From assembly GCA_035570275.1 (NCBI GenBank), contig DATMNI010000039.1, positions 1 to 47,685 of the forward strand: a DNA stretch of 47,685 bases, read 5' to 3'. The position numbers were made by a program, and so were the translations under genes. Under the pieces are notes generated by a model. That model was not told where the DNA came from, searched no databases, and was given only the letters and a program-made list of their open reading frames with translations. Shown one piece after another: positions 8,997 through 16,542 of this stretch; position 1 is the first letter of the stretch, and the number at the start of each line of letters is the position of its first letter. The stretch comes from DATMNI01 sp035570275 (lineage in GTDB: Bacteria > Acidobacteriota > Terriglobia > Bryobacterales > Bryobacteraceae).

Positions 8997-9055
8997 TAGG
9001 GGAAGTCTCCAGTTCATTTTAGCGTGGTGCGGGGTTGGGGGATTGACGCGGAGAC
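8964..9055 (-). repeat. kgd 5' leader and start, copy A (native)
   Basis: This segment holds the first 11 codons of kgd and about 60 bases of its leader. Near-identical sequence recurs at 10156-10245 (copy B) and partly at 14319-14394 (copy C), all in the same orientation. Shared blocks include GTCCAGTTCATTTTAGCGTGG or close variants and ATTGACGCCGAGG. A and B differ by only a few changes in the leader core. Confidence 0.88.
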
Positions 9056-9303
9056 GAGGAGTCGCGGAGGAAGGCTTGAAGATTGAAAGTCAAAACCTGA
9101 GAAAACTGAGGGAGCGGAGACACTGTAGGCTGCCGCAGCGAGAGTGGGGGTGGGGTCTGGTGACGGGTTCGATTATGGGTTCGACTATCAATTGGTGTAG
9201 CATGGCGGGGAAGCGATTTCAGGCTTGCGGGTCTGGAAATCGATGAAAAGAATAGGAAGATAAATGTAGTTTGGGTGGTGGGAACGATGGGAACGGGAAG
9301 AAC

Positions 9304-9332
9304 TTGGGCGGGAGGATCTGGTCCCGTATAAT
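9304..9332 (+). promoter_or_regulatory. Sigma70-like promoter for the DUF433/DUF5615 pair
   Basis: TTGGGC at 9304-9309 and a consensus TATAAT at 9327-9332 are separated by 17 bases, ending 17 bases before the ATG at 9350. AGGGGC lies in the leader as a ribosome site. The rest of the 9056-9349 gap contains the upstream region of kgd on the other strand and nothing else I can identify. Confidence 0.65.
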
Positions 9333-9349
9333 CGAAACAGGGGCAAGCC

Positions 9350-9673
9350 ATGCACAGCGAATACATCGAACAGCGCAACGGGGGTTACTACGTGGCCGGG
9401 ACGCGCATTTCATTGGACTCCGTGGTGTACGCATTCCGCCGTGGCGACTCCCCAGAACGTATTTTGGAGAGGTACCCGCTTCTTGAAAAGCCGTCGAGGG
9501 TCTACGGAGCCATCGCTTTCTACCTGGATCGCCAACCGGAAATCGATGCTTACCTCGAAGCCAGCCAGCGCGAGTTCGAGGCCTCAAGCGGCGTCCCACT
9601 GTCGGAATCCAATCCTGCGCTTTGGGATCGGCTGCAGCAAGCCCGCACCACATTGGCTGAGCCGCGGCCTTGA
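9350..9673 (+). CDS. DUF433 domain protein, antitoxin-like
   Basis: 107-residue protein of the DUF433 family, whose members carry a winged-helix-like DNA-binding fold and are commonly encoded just before PIN-like DUF5615 genes. The family pattern is clear: YIEQRNGGYYVAGTRISLDSV, then FRRGDSPERILERYP and VYGAIAFYLDRQPEIDAYL. The gene follows a good sigma70-like promoter and overlaps the next gene by four bases (CTTGA), typical of toxin-antitoxin pairs. A probable role is antitoxin and autorepressor, which is inferred. A homologous pair lies at 10271-10943 on the opposite strand. Confidence 0.85.
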   Translation: MHSEYIEQRNGGYYVAGTRISLDSVVYAFRRGDSPERILERYPLLEKPSRVYGAIAFYLDRQPEIDAYLEASQREFEASSGVPLSESNPALWDRLQQARTTLAEPRP

Positions 9674-10044
9674 TCCGATTTCAAGCCGACGCCGACCTGG
9701 ACCAGGACATTGTCGCGGCGGTAAGGCGACGCGAACCAACGGTGGACTTCGCCTCGGCGGCCGAGGGCGGAGTCATCGGACTGTTGGACCCCGAAGTTCT
9801 GGAGATCGCGTCAAATCAGGGCCGCATCCTCATCACGCATGACCGGCGGACGATGCCTGAGCATTTTCGAGATCGCGTGGCTGGCGGCAAGCCGAGTCCG
9901 GGGGTGTTCATTGTGTCCCAGTTTGAGCCGATTGGTTCAGTCGTGGAGGTGTTGACGATGGTTTGGGCAGCATCCAATTCAGAGGAATGGCAGAATCAGG
10001 TTCTTCATCTGCCTACCCTTTCGCCGCACGTTTTTCGCCGGTAG
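9670..10044 (+). CDS. DUF5615 PIN-like protein, toxin-like
   Basis: 124-residue protein of the DUF5615 family (PIN-like/Mut7-C type nuclease fold), probable toxin partner of the preceding DUF433 protein. N-terminal DADLDQDIVAAVRR and the central GRILITHDRRTMPEH carry the acidic residues expected at the active site. The stretch PGVFIVSQFEPIGSVVE is the usual C-terminal part. The start is TTG at 9670, inside the last codons of the DUF433 gene; no better start exists nearby. Nuclease activity is inferred from the family. Confidence 0.83.
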   Translation: MIRFQADADLDQDIVAAVRRREPTVDFASAAEGGVIGLLDPEVLEIASNQGRILITHDRRTMPEHFRDRVAGGKPSPGVFIVSQFEPIGSVVEVLTMVWAASNSEEWQNQVLHLPTLSPHVFRR

Positions 10045-10155
10045 GAGGCATAAGAATGGCTGGGGAGAGCAGCCGACTTCGCCACGCTGGAGGCCACGGT
10101 CTCAAACCTCGGCTGGTCGTTGTAGCTGGTCATTGGGTCCTTGGGGCCGCACCTA

Positions 10156-10245
10156 ATTGACGCCGAGGTCAGGAGTTTTGGAAGGCATTGGGGGGAAGTC
10201 TCCAGTTCATTTTAGCGTGGTGGGGGAGGGTATTGACGCGGAGAC
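10156..10245 (-). repeat. kgd 5' leader and start, copy B
   Basis: A 90-base copy of 8964-9055 in the same orientation. On the minus strand it reads leader, then ATG and 11 codons (MPSKTPDLGVN), then TAG, so it is a truncated start that encodes only an 11-residue peptide. It lies between the two convergent DUF433/DUF5615 pairs. Homology stops abruptly after codon 11. About 110 bases of non-coding sequence precede it from 10045. Confidence 0.87.
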
Positions 10246-10270
10246 GCCGGGGCGCCCCGGATTGGTATGA

Positions 10271-10620
10271 TCACAGCGGAAGGTAGACAACGCCGGCGGC
10301 CCAGTCACTATCGAGTGAGCACCCATCGAGTAACAGAATCTCTTCGATCACCAACGCGATTGGGAGCGAGTCCGGTACCAGAACTACGGGGTGCAGATCG
10401 CGGCCCGCTCCAACTGGATGCGCCAAGCCGGAATCATGGTGGATAGATCGTGGGTGAGCAGGATTCGACCGTTGGCGGTGGCCCACGCCAGGATCGCCGG
10501 GTCGCCTTTTCCGTTGATCGCGGGGATGTCCTGAACGCGAACGATGTCGAAGCCAGGAAGACGACGCAAGACACCGCGGAGAATGTCGTTATCGAAGTTC
10601 TCGTCGGCTAACCATTTCAC
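10271..10620 (-). pseudogene. Frameshifted DUF5615 PIN-like gene
   Basis: The N-terminal 70 or so residues (MKWLADENFDNDILRG, then GRILLTHDLSTMIPAW) are read from 10620 and hit a stop at 10384. The C-terminal part of the family, including VVLVPDSLPIALVIEEILLL and the ending GVVYLPL, continues in another frame down to 10271. One indel near 10395-10410 would restore a protein of about 116 residues, the family length. The start overlaps the upstream DUF433 gene by four bases. It is either a dead toxin or a sequencing error. Confidence 0.8.
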
Positions 10621-10943
10621 CGGTTTTTCTGCCGGGCGAGCAGGCGCTCACGGAGACCTTTCCCAGACCACTCGGGATGAGCTGCCAGAAGTTCTTTTTC
10701 CTCGCGCTCACGTCTCGCGATGTACTCGTCCACGTCCGCTTTGTGCCTCAAGTAGTACCCGATCACCTGGTATACGTCAGCTAACTGCAAGGTGGTATAG
10801 CTGTCCACGATCTTTTCCGGCGTGGCCCCACGATGGAACGCGCGAATCACGAGGTCCAGTGTCACGCGGGTCCCCCCGATACGGTACACACCATGCGTAT
10901 CTATCCCGAGGGGAATGGTTTCGCCGACTTCGATAAGGTCCAT
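10617..10943 (-). CDS. DUF433 domain protein, antitoxin-like (second copy)
   Basis: 108-residue DUF433 protein: GVYRIGGTRVTLDLVIRAFH, then GATPEKIVDSYTTLQLADVY and VIGYYLRHKADVDEYI. It pairs with the frameshifted DUF5615 gene downstream. It differs much in sequence from the copy at 9350, so the pairs are separate members rather than a recent duplication. If the PIN-like partner is dead, this protein may persist as a stray regulator. No strong ribosome site is visible before the ATG. Confidence 0.82.
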   Translation of the reverse strand: MDLIEVGETIPLGIDTHGVYRIGGTRVTLDLVIRAFHRGATPEKIVDSYTTLQLADVYQVIGYYLRHKADVDEYIARREREEKELLAAHPEWSGKGLRERLLARQKNR

Positions 10944-10987
10944 ATCTTGATTGTCGCCCAGTTGTTCTGCTTAAGTTGGGATTCCAG

Positions 10988-12688
10988 TTAATTCGGCTTC
11001 CGCCTCAGGTCCTGGTTCACGGTTTGGTGGGCGGCCACATCGATGCTCCGGGCGATGTCGTCGTAGTCCTCGATGGCGCCTTGACTGACCGCCCCCAGGT
11101 CGGGGTCATCCACGGTGAAGATCTTGTATTTGCCGGGCGCTACGCCGGTGAACGCGTAGGTGCCGTCTTCCTTGGTTATGGCGAAGTTGGGGTTGACACG
11201 GTCCGCGGTCTCTTCGTCCAGCACCACGCGAGCGCCTGCCACCGGTCCTTTTTCGTCGCGCACCGTGCCCTGTACCACGCCGGTAGCCGCGGCCACGCGC
11301 ACCCTGAGCGGCGCGCCGCCGCTGCCGTTGCGGAGATCCAGAGTGGCGCCTTCCATCGCGGTCGGCCCGAGTTGTGTCGATTGCACGTACCCAGTCGACC
11401 CAAAAATCGACAGACGGTACTTTCCGGGGGGCACTTTCAGAAGCGTGAAGGCGCCGTCATCGGCGATCTCAGCCGGCGCCGCCCCTTGGCTGAAATCCGC
11501 GCCGCGCAGGTAGATGCGTTGCTGCGGGGGCCGCTGTGGTGTCACGGTTGGTGTGGTGGCTGGCGCGCCCGGCGGCGCACTTTGCCCGGCCGGCTGCGCG
11601 GGCCGCTGGTTGGGCTGGGGAGCGTTGCGGACCTCCTCGTCCAGGAAATCCACCTGGCCGTGAATGTCCTCCGGAGCCATCAGTTGCAGGGTGATGTTCT
11701 CGACATCCGAATCGCGGATTTCAATTTCCACCGGCGCGGAGCTGAGTTGGGCGCCGGAGTTGTAGTAGTTCGCCTGAACGGTATACTTGCCCGGAACGGG
11801 CCGCCAAACCTCGAAGGAGCCATCCGGTCTGACCAGCGCGCCATTGCCCCCGCCACTTTGGGAACGCAGCACTACACTGACATTCTGCGCGCCCGGCGGC
11901 ATGCCGGCAACCTTGCCGCCGACGTGCAGTATGGCCGTCCGCACCATGTGGATATCGATGCCCGGCACGTCGGTTGCCGCGCCCACCAGCACGCGCGTGG
12001 CGGACTTCGCGTCCAGCGCACCCGGATGATAGGTCGCGGAGTAATGAACCTCCACGGTGTTGTCGGTGCGGATTTCGGGCGGCGCCGGAAGCTCCTGCGG
12101 CAGGGCCCTCACTCGATACTTGCCGGGATGGAGACCGCCAATGCGATACATACCGCGATCGTCGGTGACCGCGCCGCGCCGCCCGCTGCCTGCCGATTCG
12201 GCCATCACCTGGATGGATTCCACCGGCTTGCCGTCGCTATCCAGCACGCGGCCGGTGATGGTTCCGGCGGGCGTCAGCTTCAACTTCATCGGGTCTTTCT
12301 TTTCCCCGGCTCTCAGTATCAGCATTGTGGCGCCCGGAAAGTTCATGTCGACGAAGCCGACCCGGTCCAACATGAGGTTGTAACTGCCCAGCGGAAGATT
12401 CGAGATCGCGAACCTGCCCTCCGCGTTGGTCAACGCGCCGTACCGCTCCTGCCCTCCGTTGGCGATACTGTCCAGGCGGACGTGGGCCCGTTCGATCGGA
12501 GTGCCATCGATGGCGTTGCGCACCTCGCCTTCCACGCGGCCCGGTTGGTCGTTCGATGGCCCAATGGGGCTACCTTGAGCGAAGCCGGCGGCGATAAGCC
12601 CGCAGCCTAGCGCTGCCAGGCAGAGGGCCCGGCAGCCTGAATGTCCGGCTGAATACCTGGCCCACCTACTTCGGCTTTGCATTGGCAT
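10988..12688 (-). CDS. Secreted carboxypeptidase-regulatory-like domain protein
   Basis: 566-residue exported protein. An N-terminal signal peptide (about residues 1-38, ending near AAGFAQG) is followed by several beta-sandwich repeats of the CarboxypepD_reg type. They recur as patterns such as GRVEGEVRNAIDGTPIERA, GTITGRVLDSDGKPV, GVVQGTVRDEKGPVAG and DGTYAFTGVAPGKYKIF. A Pro/Gln-rich linker lies between repeats. No peptidase catalytic residues are present; such proteins are abundant in Solibacter and are probably surface binding or scaffold proteins. GGAGGATGCC precedes the ATG. It overlaps the 3' end of the neighbouring homologue by 23 bases and is likely co-translated with it. Confidence 0.85.
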   Translation of the reverse strand: MPMQSRSRWARYSAGHSGCRALCLAALGCGLIAAGFAQGSPIGPSNDQPGRVEGEVRNAIDGTPIERAHVRLDSIANGGQERYGALTNAEGRFAISNLPLGSYNLMLDRVGFVDMNFPGATMLILRAGEKKDPMKLKLTPAGTITGRVLDSDGKPVESIQVMAESAGSGRRGAVTDDRGMYRIGGLHPGKYRVRALPQELPAPPEIRTDNTVEVHYSATYHPGALDAKSATRVLVGAATDVPGIDIHMVRTAILHVGGKVAGMPPGAQNVSVVLRSQSGGGNGALVRPDGSFEVWRPVPGKYTVQANYYNSGAQLSSAPVEIEIRDSDVENITLQLMAPEDIHGQVDFLDEEVRNAPQPNQRPAQPAGQSAPPGAPATTPTVTPQRPPQQRIYLRGADFSQGAAPAEIADDGAFTLLKVPPGKYRLSIFGSTGYVQSTQLGPTAMEGATLDLRNGSGGAPLRVRVAAATGVVQGTVRDEKGPVAGARVVLDEETADRVNPNFAITKEDGTYAFTGVAPGKYKIFTVDDPDLGAVSQGAIEDYDDIARSIDVAAHQTVNQDLRRKPN

Positions 12689-14363
12689 CCTCCTTCTGCA
12701 GCACCCGCAGATTCTTCTCGATCCGGTCGCCTTCCTTAATTTCGATCTCTTCGCCGCGGCCAGCCAGCTTGCTTAACCTCTCCATCGGGTCGGCGCCTGA
12801 GAAGCGGAGGGCATCCACCGCGAACAGCCGGTACTTGCCGGGGCGAACTCCGTGGAAGGAATATTTGCCTTCCGGTGTCACTCGCTGGGAAGAGTCCTGC
12901 GGCAGATCCTTCGGGTCCTGAACCAGCCACACCATAGCCATAGGAGTGAGCAGGCGCTCGCCGTTCTCATCCAGCACGGTTCCGGTGAGCTGCGCCCCGT
13001 TGCGGCTGACCGTCACCTTGATGTGAGAGGGCCGGACCGAGGAGAAATCCACGGTCCCATCGGCCGACACGGCGCCATCCACATCCACCGTTTTGACGTA
13101 GGCATTTTCGGGCAGCAGTTCCACACGCACGCGAAACTTAGCCTGCGCCACGTTCTCGATGTGGAATGCGCCGTCGCGGTCCACCTCGCCACCGCTCTGC
13201 CGCAACCCGTAGCCGGCTCCCTGGCCTGCGGGCTGCAGCCGCACGCCGCGTTTCTCCTGAGGCCGTCCCGGCTGGTCGCCCTCCATCACCAGCGTGCCGG
13301 CAAGGTCGATCCCGGGCATCAGCGCCAGGTCCACGTCCGGCGGATCGCTGTTCTCGATTTGCAGTTCCACCATCCGGGTAGCCATTTGTGTCTTGCCTGA
13401 CGCGGAGATCGCGTACAGGCGGTAAACGCCCGGCTGCACTGGGGCAAACGAAAACTTGCCGCCGGCGCCAGTGTTGGCGCTGCGCCCACCGGAGATTCTC
13501 TGCGCGCTTTCGCCGAATTGCGCGAAGACCGTGGCGCGGCCGTTTTCAGGGATGCCGCTGACCGTCCCGTTGATGGCCACGCCGTGCTGGCGCTGCAAGT
13601 GAATTTCGAGCCCGCCGGTGTCTTTGCCGGCGATCGATTCCACCACGGTGGCGCGGTCCTTGAGCGCCGACGACGGATAGAATGTCGGCCCGTACATGGG
13701 TTCAGAACCGCCGCCGGCGCGGATCTCGGGAGGTTGGTCCATAGCCCAACGCCCGGGGTTCGCCTGCAGGTAGAACTTCCCGGGCGCGCCAACGATGCGG
13801 AACTCGCCGCGATCGTCGGTGCCGGCGTTGCCAACCGGAACCACCATCTGAGGACCCGAGTCAGGCGCGGCGGCTAAGGCCTGAACCTGTACGTCCTGCA
13901 CCGGATCGCCGTTTTCATCCAGCACGCGCCCGGAGAGGACGGCCCGCGGCACCATCTCCACCACCCAATCGGTGCGATGCTCTCCGGGTTTCAAGGTGAT
14001 ACCAGGCAATGCCGTCTCTGCCGCCTTGGCAGGAACAAAAAGGAATCCGCTGCACACCGGCATGGGAATGTAGGCGCCCGGCCGGATGGTGGCAATCGAA
14101 AAATGGCCGGCGCGGTCGCTCATCGCCCCATAGGCGGAGGAGATGCCGTTGTAACTCATGGCGACCAGCCGGATGTGGACGCCGCTCAGCGGTTCACGCG
14201 TGACGGCGTTGACCGCCGTGCCCTCAATGCTGGCCTGCTGTGCGGCCAGACAGCGGCAGAAGCACACAAAGAGAAAAGCACATCGCAGGCGCCGAATATT
14301 GCCCAAGCCGAACCAGGTATTGACGCCGAGGCCGCCGAGGTGGTGGTTGATTTTGGAAGGCAT
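12666..14363 (-). CDS. Secreted carboxypeptidase-regulatory-like protein with a kgd-derived start
   Basis: 565-residue paralogue of the next gene, with the same architecture: signal-like segment (about residues 25-42, ending LAAQQ), then regulatory-like beta-sandwich repeats (IEGTAVNAVTREPLSG, AVLSGRVLDENGDPV, GTVLDENGERLL, KYSFHGVRPGKYRLF). The first 18 residues (MPSKINHHL..GVNTWF) are not typical of this family. They match the kgd N-terminus (MPSKTPDLGVNSWL) in protein and DNA, as does the leader. The gene therefore seems to have gained its start and leader from a kgd copy. The result lengthens the part before the signal peptide. Confidence 0.83.
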   Translation of the reverse strand: MPSKINHHLGGLGVNTWFGLGNIRRLRCAFLFVCFCRCLAAQQASIEGTAVNAVTREPLSGVHIRLVAMSYNGISSAYGAMSDRAGHFSIATIRPGAYIPMPVCSGFLFVPAKAAETALPGITLKPGEHRTDWVVEMVPRAVLSGRVLDENGDPVQDVQVQALAAAPDSGPQMVVPVGNAGTDDRGEFRIVGAPGKFYLQANPGRWAMDQPPEIRAGGGSEPMYGPTFYPSSALKDRATVVESIAGKDTGGLEIHLQRQHGVAINGTVSGIPENGRATVFAQFGESAQRISGGRSANTGAGGKFSFAPVQPGVYRLYAISASGKTQMATRMVELQIENSDPPDVDLALMPGIDLAGTLVMEGDQPGRPQEKRGVRLQPAGQGAGYGLRQSGGEVDRDGAFHIENVAQAKFRVRVELLPENAYVKTVDVDGAVSADGTVDFSSVRPSHIKVTVSRNGAQLTGTVLDENGERLLTPMAMVWLVQDPKDLPQDSSQRVTPEGKYSFHGVRPGKYRLFAVDALRFSGADPMERLSKLAGRGEEIEIKEGDRIEKNLRVLQKEDANAKPK

Positions 14364-14394
14364 GGCGACGTGTCCAGTTCATTTTAGCGTGGCG
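14319..14394 (-). repeat. kgd 5' leader and start, copy C (chimeric)
   Basis: Third copy of the kgd start region, same orientation as A and B, here serving as leader and first codons of the secreted protein gene ending at 14363. Conserved blocks: ATTGACGCCGAGG, TTTTGGAAGGCAT and TCCAGTTCATTTTAGCGTGG. It carries extra bases in the codon 5-9 region and differs in the leader centre. Confidence 0.8.
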
Positions 14395-14530
14395 GGAGTG
14401 GGTCACAGGGCGGGATCGCGAGCGGAGGGTGGGATGGAACGGTTGGAGCGGGGAGGCAGCGGAGGGGCAATCGGCCCGCCTCAGCTTGCGGGCAAGGCCA
14501 AAACGGGGGCCGGCTCGCTGCCGCATCGCG

Positions 14531-14564
14531 CAGGCGGATTCACAATCCGCCGCAGGTTGGCAAC
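14531..14564. repeat. REP-like inverted repeat
   Basis: GGCGGATT..AATCCGCC stem followed by GCAGGTTGGCAACC, the same two-stem layout as at 19564 and 26105 but with the stems in swapped order (reverse orientation). It directly abuts the decayed kgd 3' copy. Confidence 0.75.
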
Positions 14565-14566
14565 CA

Positions 14567-14738
14567 TGGGCCGCCCCGAAAGCACCAGCCCCGCCACCGG
14601 TTCCCGGCAAGCGCCGCCAGCAGGAGCAAAGCCGAAATCGTCAGCGACGCCCTCACCCCCGGCGCCATCTCCCAAACCAAGCGCGTCCGCCTGGTAGCGC
14701 GCAGAAAGAAATCGCGTGGGGCAGGTTGGCAACCTGTC
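14567..14738 (+). pseudogene. Decayed copy of the kgd 3' end plus hairpin arm (copy D)
   Basis: Plus-strand sequence homologous to the last 45-50 codons of kgd (GRPES.SPATGS onward to RRKK), ending in the same GTGGGGCAGGTTGGC arm. It is inverted relative to the native gene. At least two single-base insertions (GGTTCCCGG and GAGCAAAGC) break the frame and the stop is lost. The same two insertions occur in copy E at 17065. Confidence 0.85.
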
Positions 14739-14791
14739 CGCGATGTGCGCCGGGCGCGCAGGGGGAAGGATGAAAGTCGCCCGTGGCGCTA

Positions 14792-14833
14792 TGTGGGGCA
14801 GCTTGGCAAGCTGCGGCGGATTGGCAGTCCGCC
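14792..14833. repeat. REP-like two-stem element
   Basis: TGTGGGGCAGCTTGGCAAGCTGC followed by GGCGGATTGGCAGTCCGCC: two short adjacent stems, with compensating changes in the first stem (GCTT/AAGC in place of GGTT/AACC), which suggests the pairing is maintained. A half element (CGGATTGGCAATCCG) follows near 14886. Confidence 0.8.
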
Positions 14834-14930
14834 CGCCGGGAGTTGGCGCGCAGCCGAACTTCCACAAGCGACGTTCGAGAGTGCCGCGGATTGGCAATCC
14901 GCCTTCCGCGTTCCGCGTGCCCCCAGCCCC

Positions 14931-15014
14931 AAACCGCTAGCCCTAGCGTTTTCCGCTATTTCAGCGCTGATTCTAAACGGGCTATTTTTTGCAAACCGCT
15001 AGCGCTAGCGGTTT
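14931..15014. repeat. 22-bp perfect palindrome with a degenerate second copy
   Basis: Positions 14993-15014 read AAACCGCTAGC and its exact complement, followed by TT. About 60 bases earlier (14931-14955) is a near copy, AAACCGCTAGCCCTAGCG. The palindrome has no loop, so it looks more like a dimeric protein-binding site or short repeat than a terminator. Confidence 0.7.
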
Positions 15015-15401
15015 TCGTTATCTGAAAGACGGCGGCGGCGAAGAGCCGTAGCGCAGGGGGCCGCGCAGATAAATTCCGGCGTGGCAATGAGCACGCGAGG
15101 ACTCCCGCTGTGGGCCGCTACTTTCCCATATCGCCTGTGTTTCGTTCACAATGAGCTTCTTCCGCTGGAACTGACGACTTCTCCGCACAACGGTGACGTG
15201 CGTCAAACCGGCGCCAGGTAAACTCCTTCGGCGTCACCCGGGAGTAACCTGGCTCGTCGCGGAATCGGAACCGGCCGGCAAGTGTGTGGTCTCTTCGGCG
15301 GCTCCACACGAATACCGAACTTCGTCCCGTCTAAATCTGTATCCCAGGCGTCTGCAAAACTTGGGGAAACTAATCCAGTAGGCCTTTACAGAGGAGAAGC
15401 C

Positions 15402-16379
15402 ATGGGACGAATGATTCGCAGTGCGCTTTGCCTTTTCTCGATGAGCCTTGGCCACTTGCTGGGGCAAAGCCCGATCTTGGCGGGAACCGGGTACTCCAAT
15501 CCTTCGATCATTCGGGTGGCGCCGGGCCAAATCACCACGCTGTTCGTGACGGGGTTGAAAACGGTCTTGCCGTCTCAGCCGGTGAGGGCCACGAGTCTGC
15601 CATTACCCGCCACGCTGGCCGGGATCTCTATTACATTGAGCCAAAACGGGCAGCAACCATCGCCGATTCCGTTGTTGTCGGTCCAGCAGATGCCGATTTG
15701 CAGCGACGGCGACGTGGCACCGCCACAATCCGGTGTTACACCCGATTGCCTCATCACCGCCATCACCGTTCAAATCCCTTTCGAGCTGCTTCTGCCCCCC
15801 GAGGGACCCACTGCCGCACTGGCCGTCAACGAGAACGGGAGCTTGAGTAAAGGATTCAGGGTCTTTTCGGTTTCTGCGAATCTGCACGTTCTCAATTGGT
15901 GCGATGCGTTTCCACCGGAACGCCTCAACATCTGCGGTGGCGTCGCGACCCATGGCGACGGTACTCCCATCACGTCCGACTCCCCGGCGAAGGCGGGGGA
16001 AACAGTCGTGATCTACGCCTTCGGTTTGGGGCAGACCACGCCAGCCGCGAAGACGGGGGATGCGGCGTCGATGCCAGCCCCAACCTTGAGAAGCACAATC
16101 GTGGCTGCCCAGTTTGATTTCCGGCCCAATGCCATGCCGTCAAATCCCTATGCCGGACCGAAATCTACAGGAATTTCAGGCCCGGCGTTCGTTGGCCTGA
16201 CGCCTGGGCAGGTCGGCCTATATCAGATCAACGTAAAGATCCCGGAGACGGTGCCGGCTGTGGTTCCGTGTTCAACGGCGCTCGGTGTTGCGTCCAATCT
16301 GACCATTGATATCGGCAGCAGTACGTCGGGCGGGTTATCATTCGACGGAGCACCTATTTGCGTTGAAGCCCCGCGGTAG
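15402..16379 (+). CDS. Secreted protein resembling the TIGR03437 (Solibacter) family
   Basis: 325-residue exported protein. A signal peptide spans about residues 1-22 (ends LGHLLGQ). The segment GYSNPSIIRVAPGQITTLFVTGL resembles the N-terminal pattern of Solibacter secreted proteins. The C-terminal half, with ETVVIYAFGLGQTTP and FVGLTPGQVGLYQINVKIP, matches the TIGR03437 signature. Function is unknown; it is probably an extracellular beta-sandwich domain. The open frame extends to 15282, but GAGGAGAAGCC before the ATG at 15402 and the signal peptide fix the start. It stands alone between two repeat-rich gaps. Confidence 0.82.
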   Translation: MGRMIRSALCLFSMSLGHLLGQSPILAGTGYSNPSIIRVAPGQITTLFVTGLKTVLPSQPVRATSLPLPATLAGISITLSQNGQQPSPIPLLSVQQMPICSDGDVAPPQSGVTPDCLITAITVQIPFELLLPPEGPTAALAVNENGSLSKGFRVFSVSANLHVLNWCDAFPPERLNICGGVATHGDGTPITSDSPAKAGETVVIYAFGLGQTTPAAKTGDAASMPAPTLRSTIVAAQFDFRPNAMPSNPYAGPKSTGISGPAFVGLTPGQVGLYQINVKIPETVPAVVPCSTALGVASNLTIDIGSSTSGGLSFDGAPICVEAPR

Positions 16380-16477
16380 AGGCGAACTGGGCCGGGATGC
16401 GAACACCACTTAGAACTTAGACTTAGGGGAAGTTCAATAATAAGCTGGACATTGGAGTCAAGCGCAGAAGAAAATCA

Positions 16478-16511
16478 GGATTTCACGCAAAGCCGCGAAG
16501 CCGCAAAGAAG
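16478..16511. repeat. Left arm of a 33-base inverted repeat
   Basis: GATTTCACGCAAAGCCGCGAAG and onward to 16511; pairs with 16759-16791 at 30 of 33 positions. It bounds the decayed GxxExxY gene. The 98 bases between it and 16380 hold nothing I recognise. Confidence 0.82.
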
Positions 16512-16542
16512 CCGCAAAGGAAGAGGATTAAGAAGATTAGCG

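Larger units (their letters stand above)
14364..15401. other. 1-kb non-coding repeat zone
   Basis: No gene is supported here. It contains the tail of copy C, REP-like elements (14531, 14716, 14792, 14884), a decayed copy of the kgd 3' end (14567-14738), a palindrome (14931-15014) and about 380 bases of unremarkable sequence before the secreted protein gene at 15402. Short open frames have no recognisable content. Confidence 0.75.

Noticed and set aside
5973..8999. Plus-strand open frame of 1008 codons opposite kgd
   Set aside because: It is the antisense of a clearly conserved enzyme and arises from GC-rich codon usage; its translation shows no recognisable domain and is rich in His/Gly/Ala.
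9019..9378. Minus-strand open frame of 119 codons upstream of kgd
   Set aside because: It overlaps the kgd leader and the promoter of the DUF433 gene, has no ribosome site and low-complexity content.
8964..14394. Insertion sequence with the kgd copies as terminal repeats
   Set aside because: The copies are in direct orientation, no transposase lies between them and the ends coincide with gene-start structure rather than with IS-like inverted ends.
15018..15206. Minus-strand open frame of 62 codons
   Set aside because: No start signal, no recognisable content and it lies in a repeat-rich gap.
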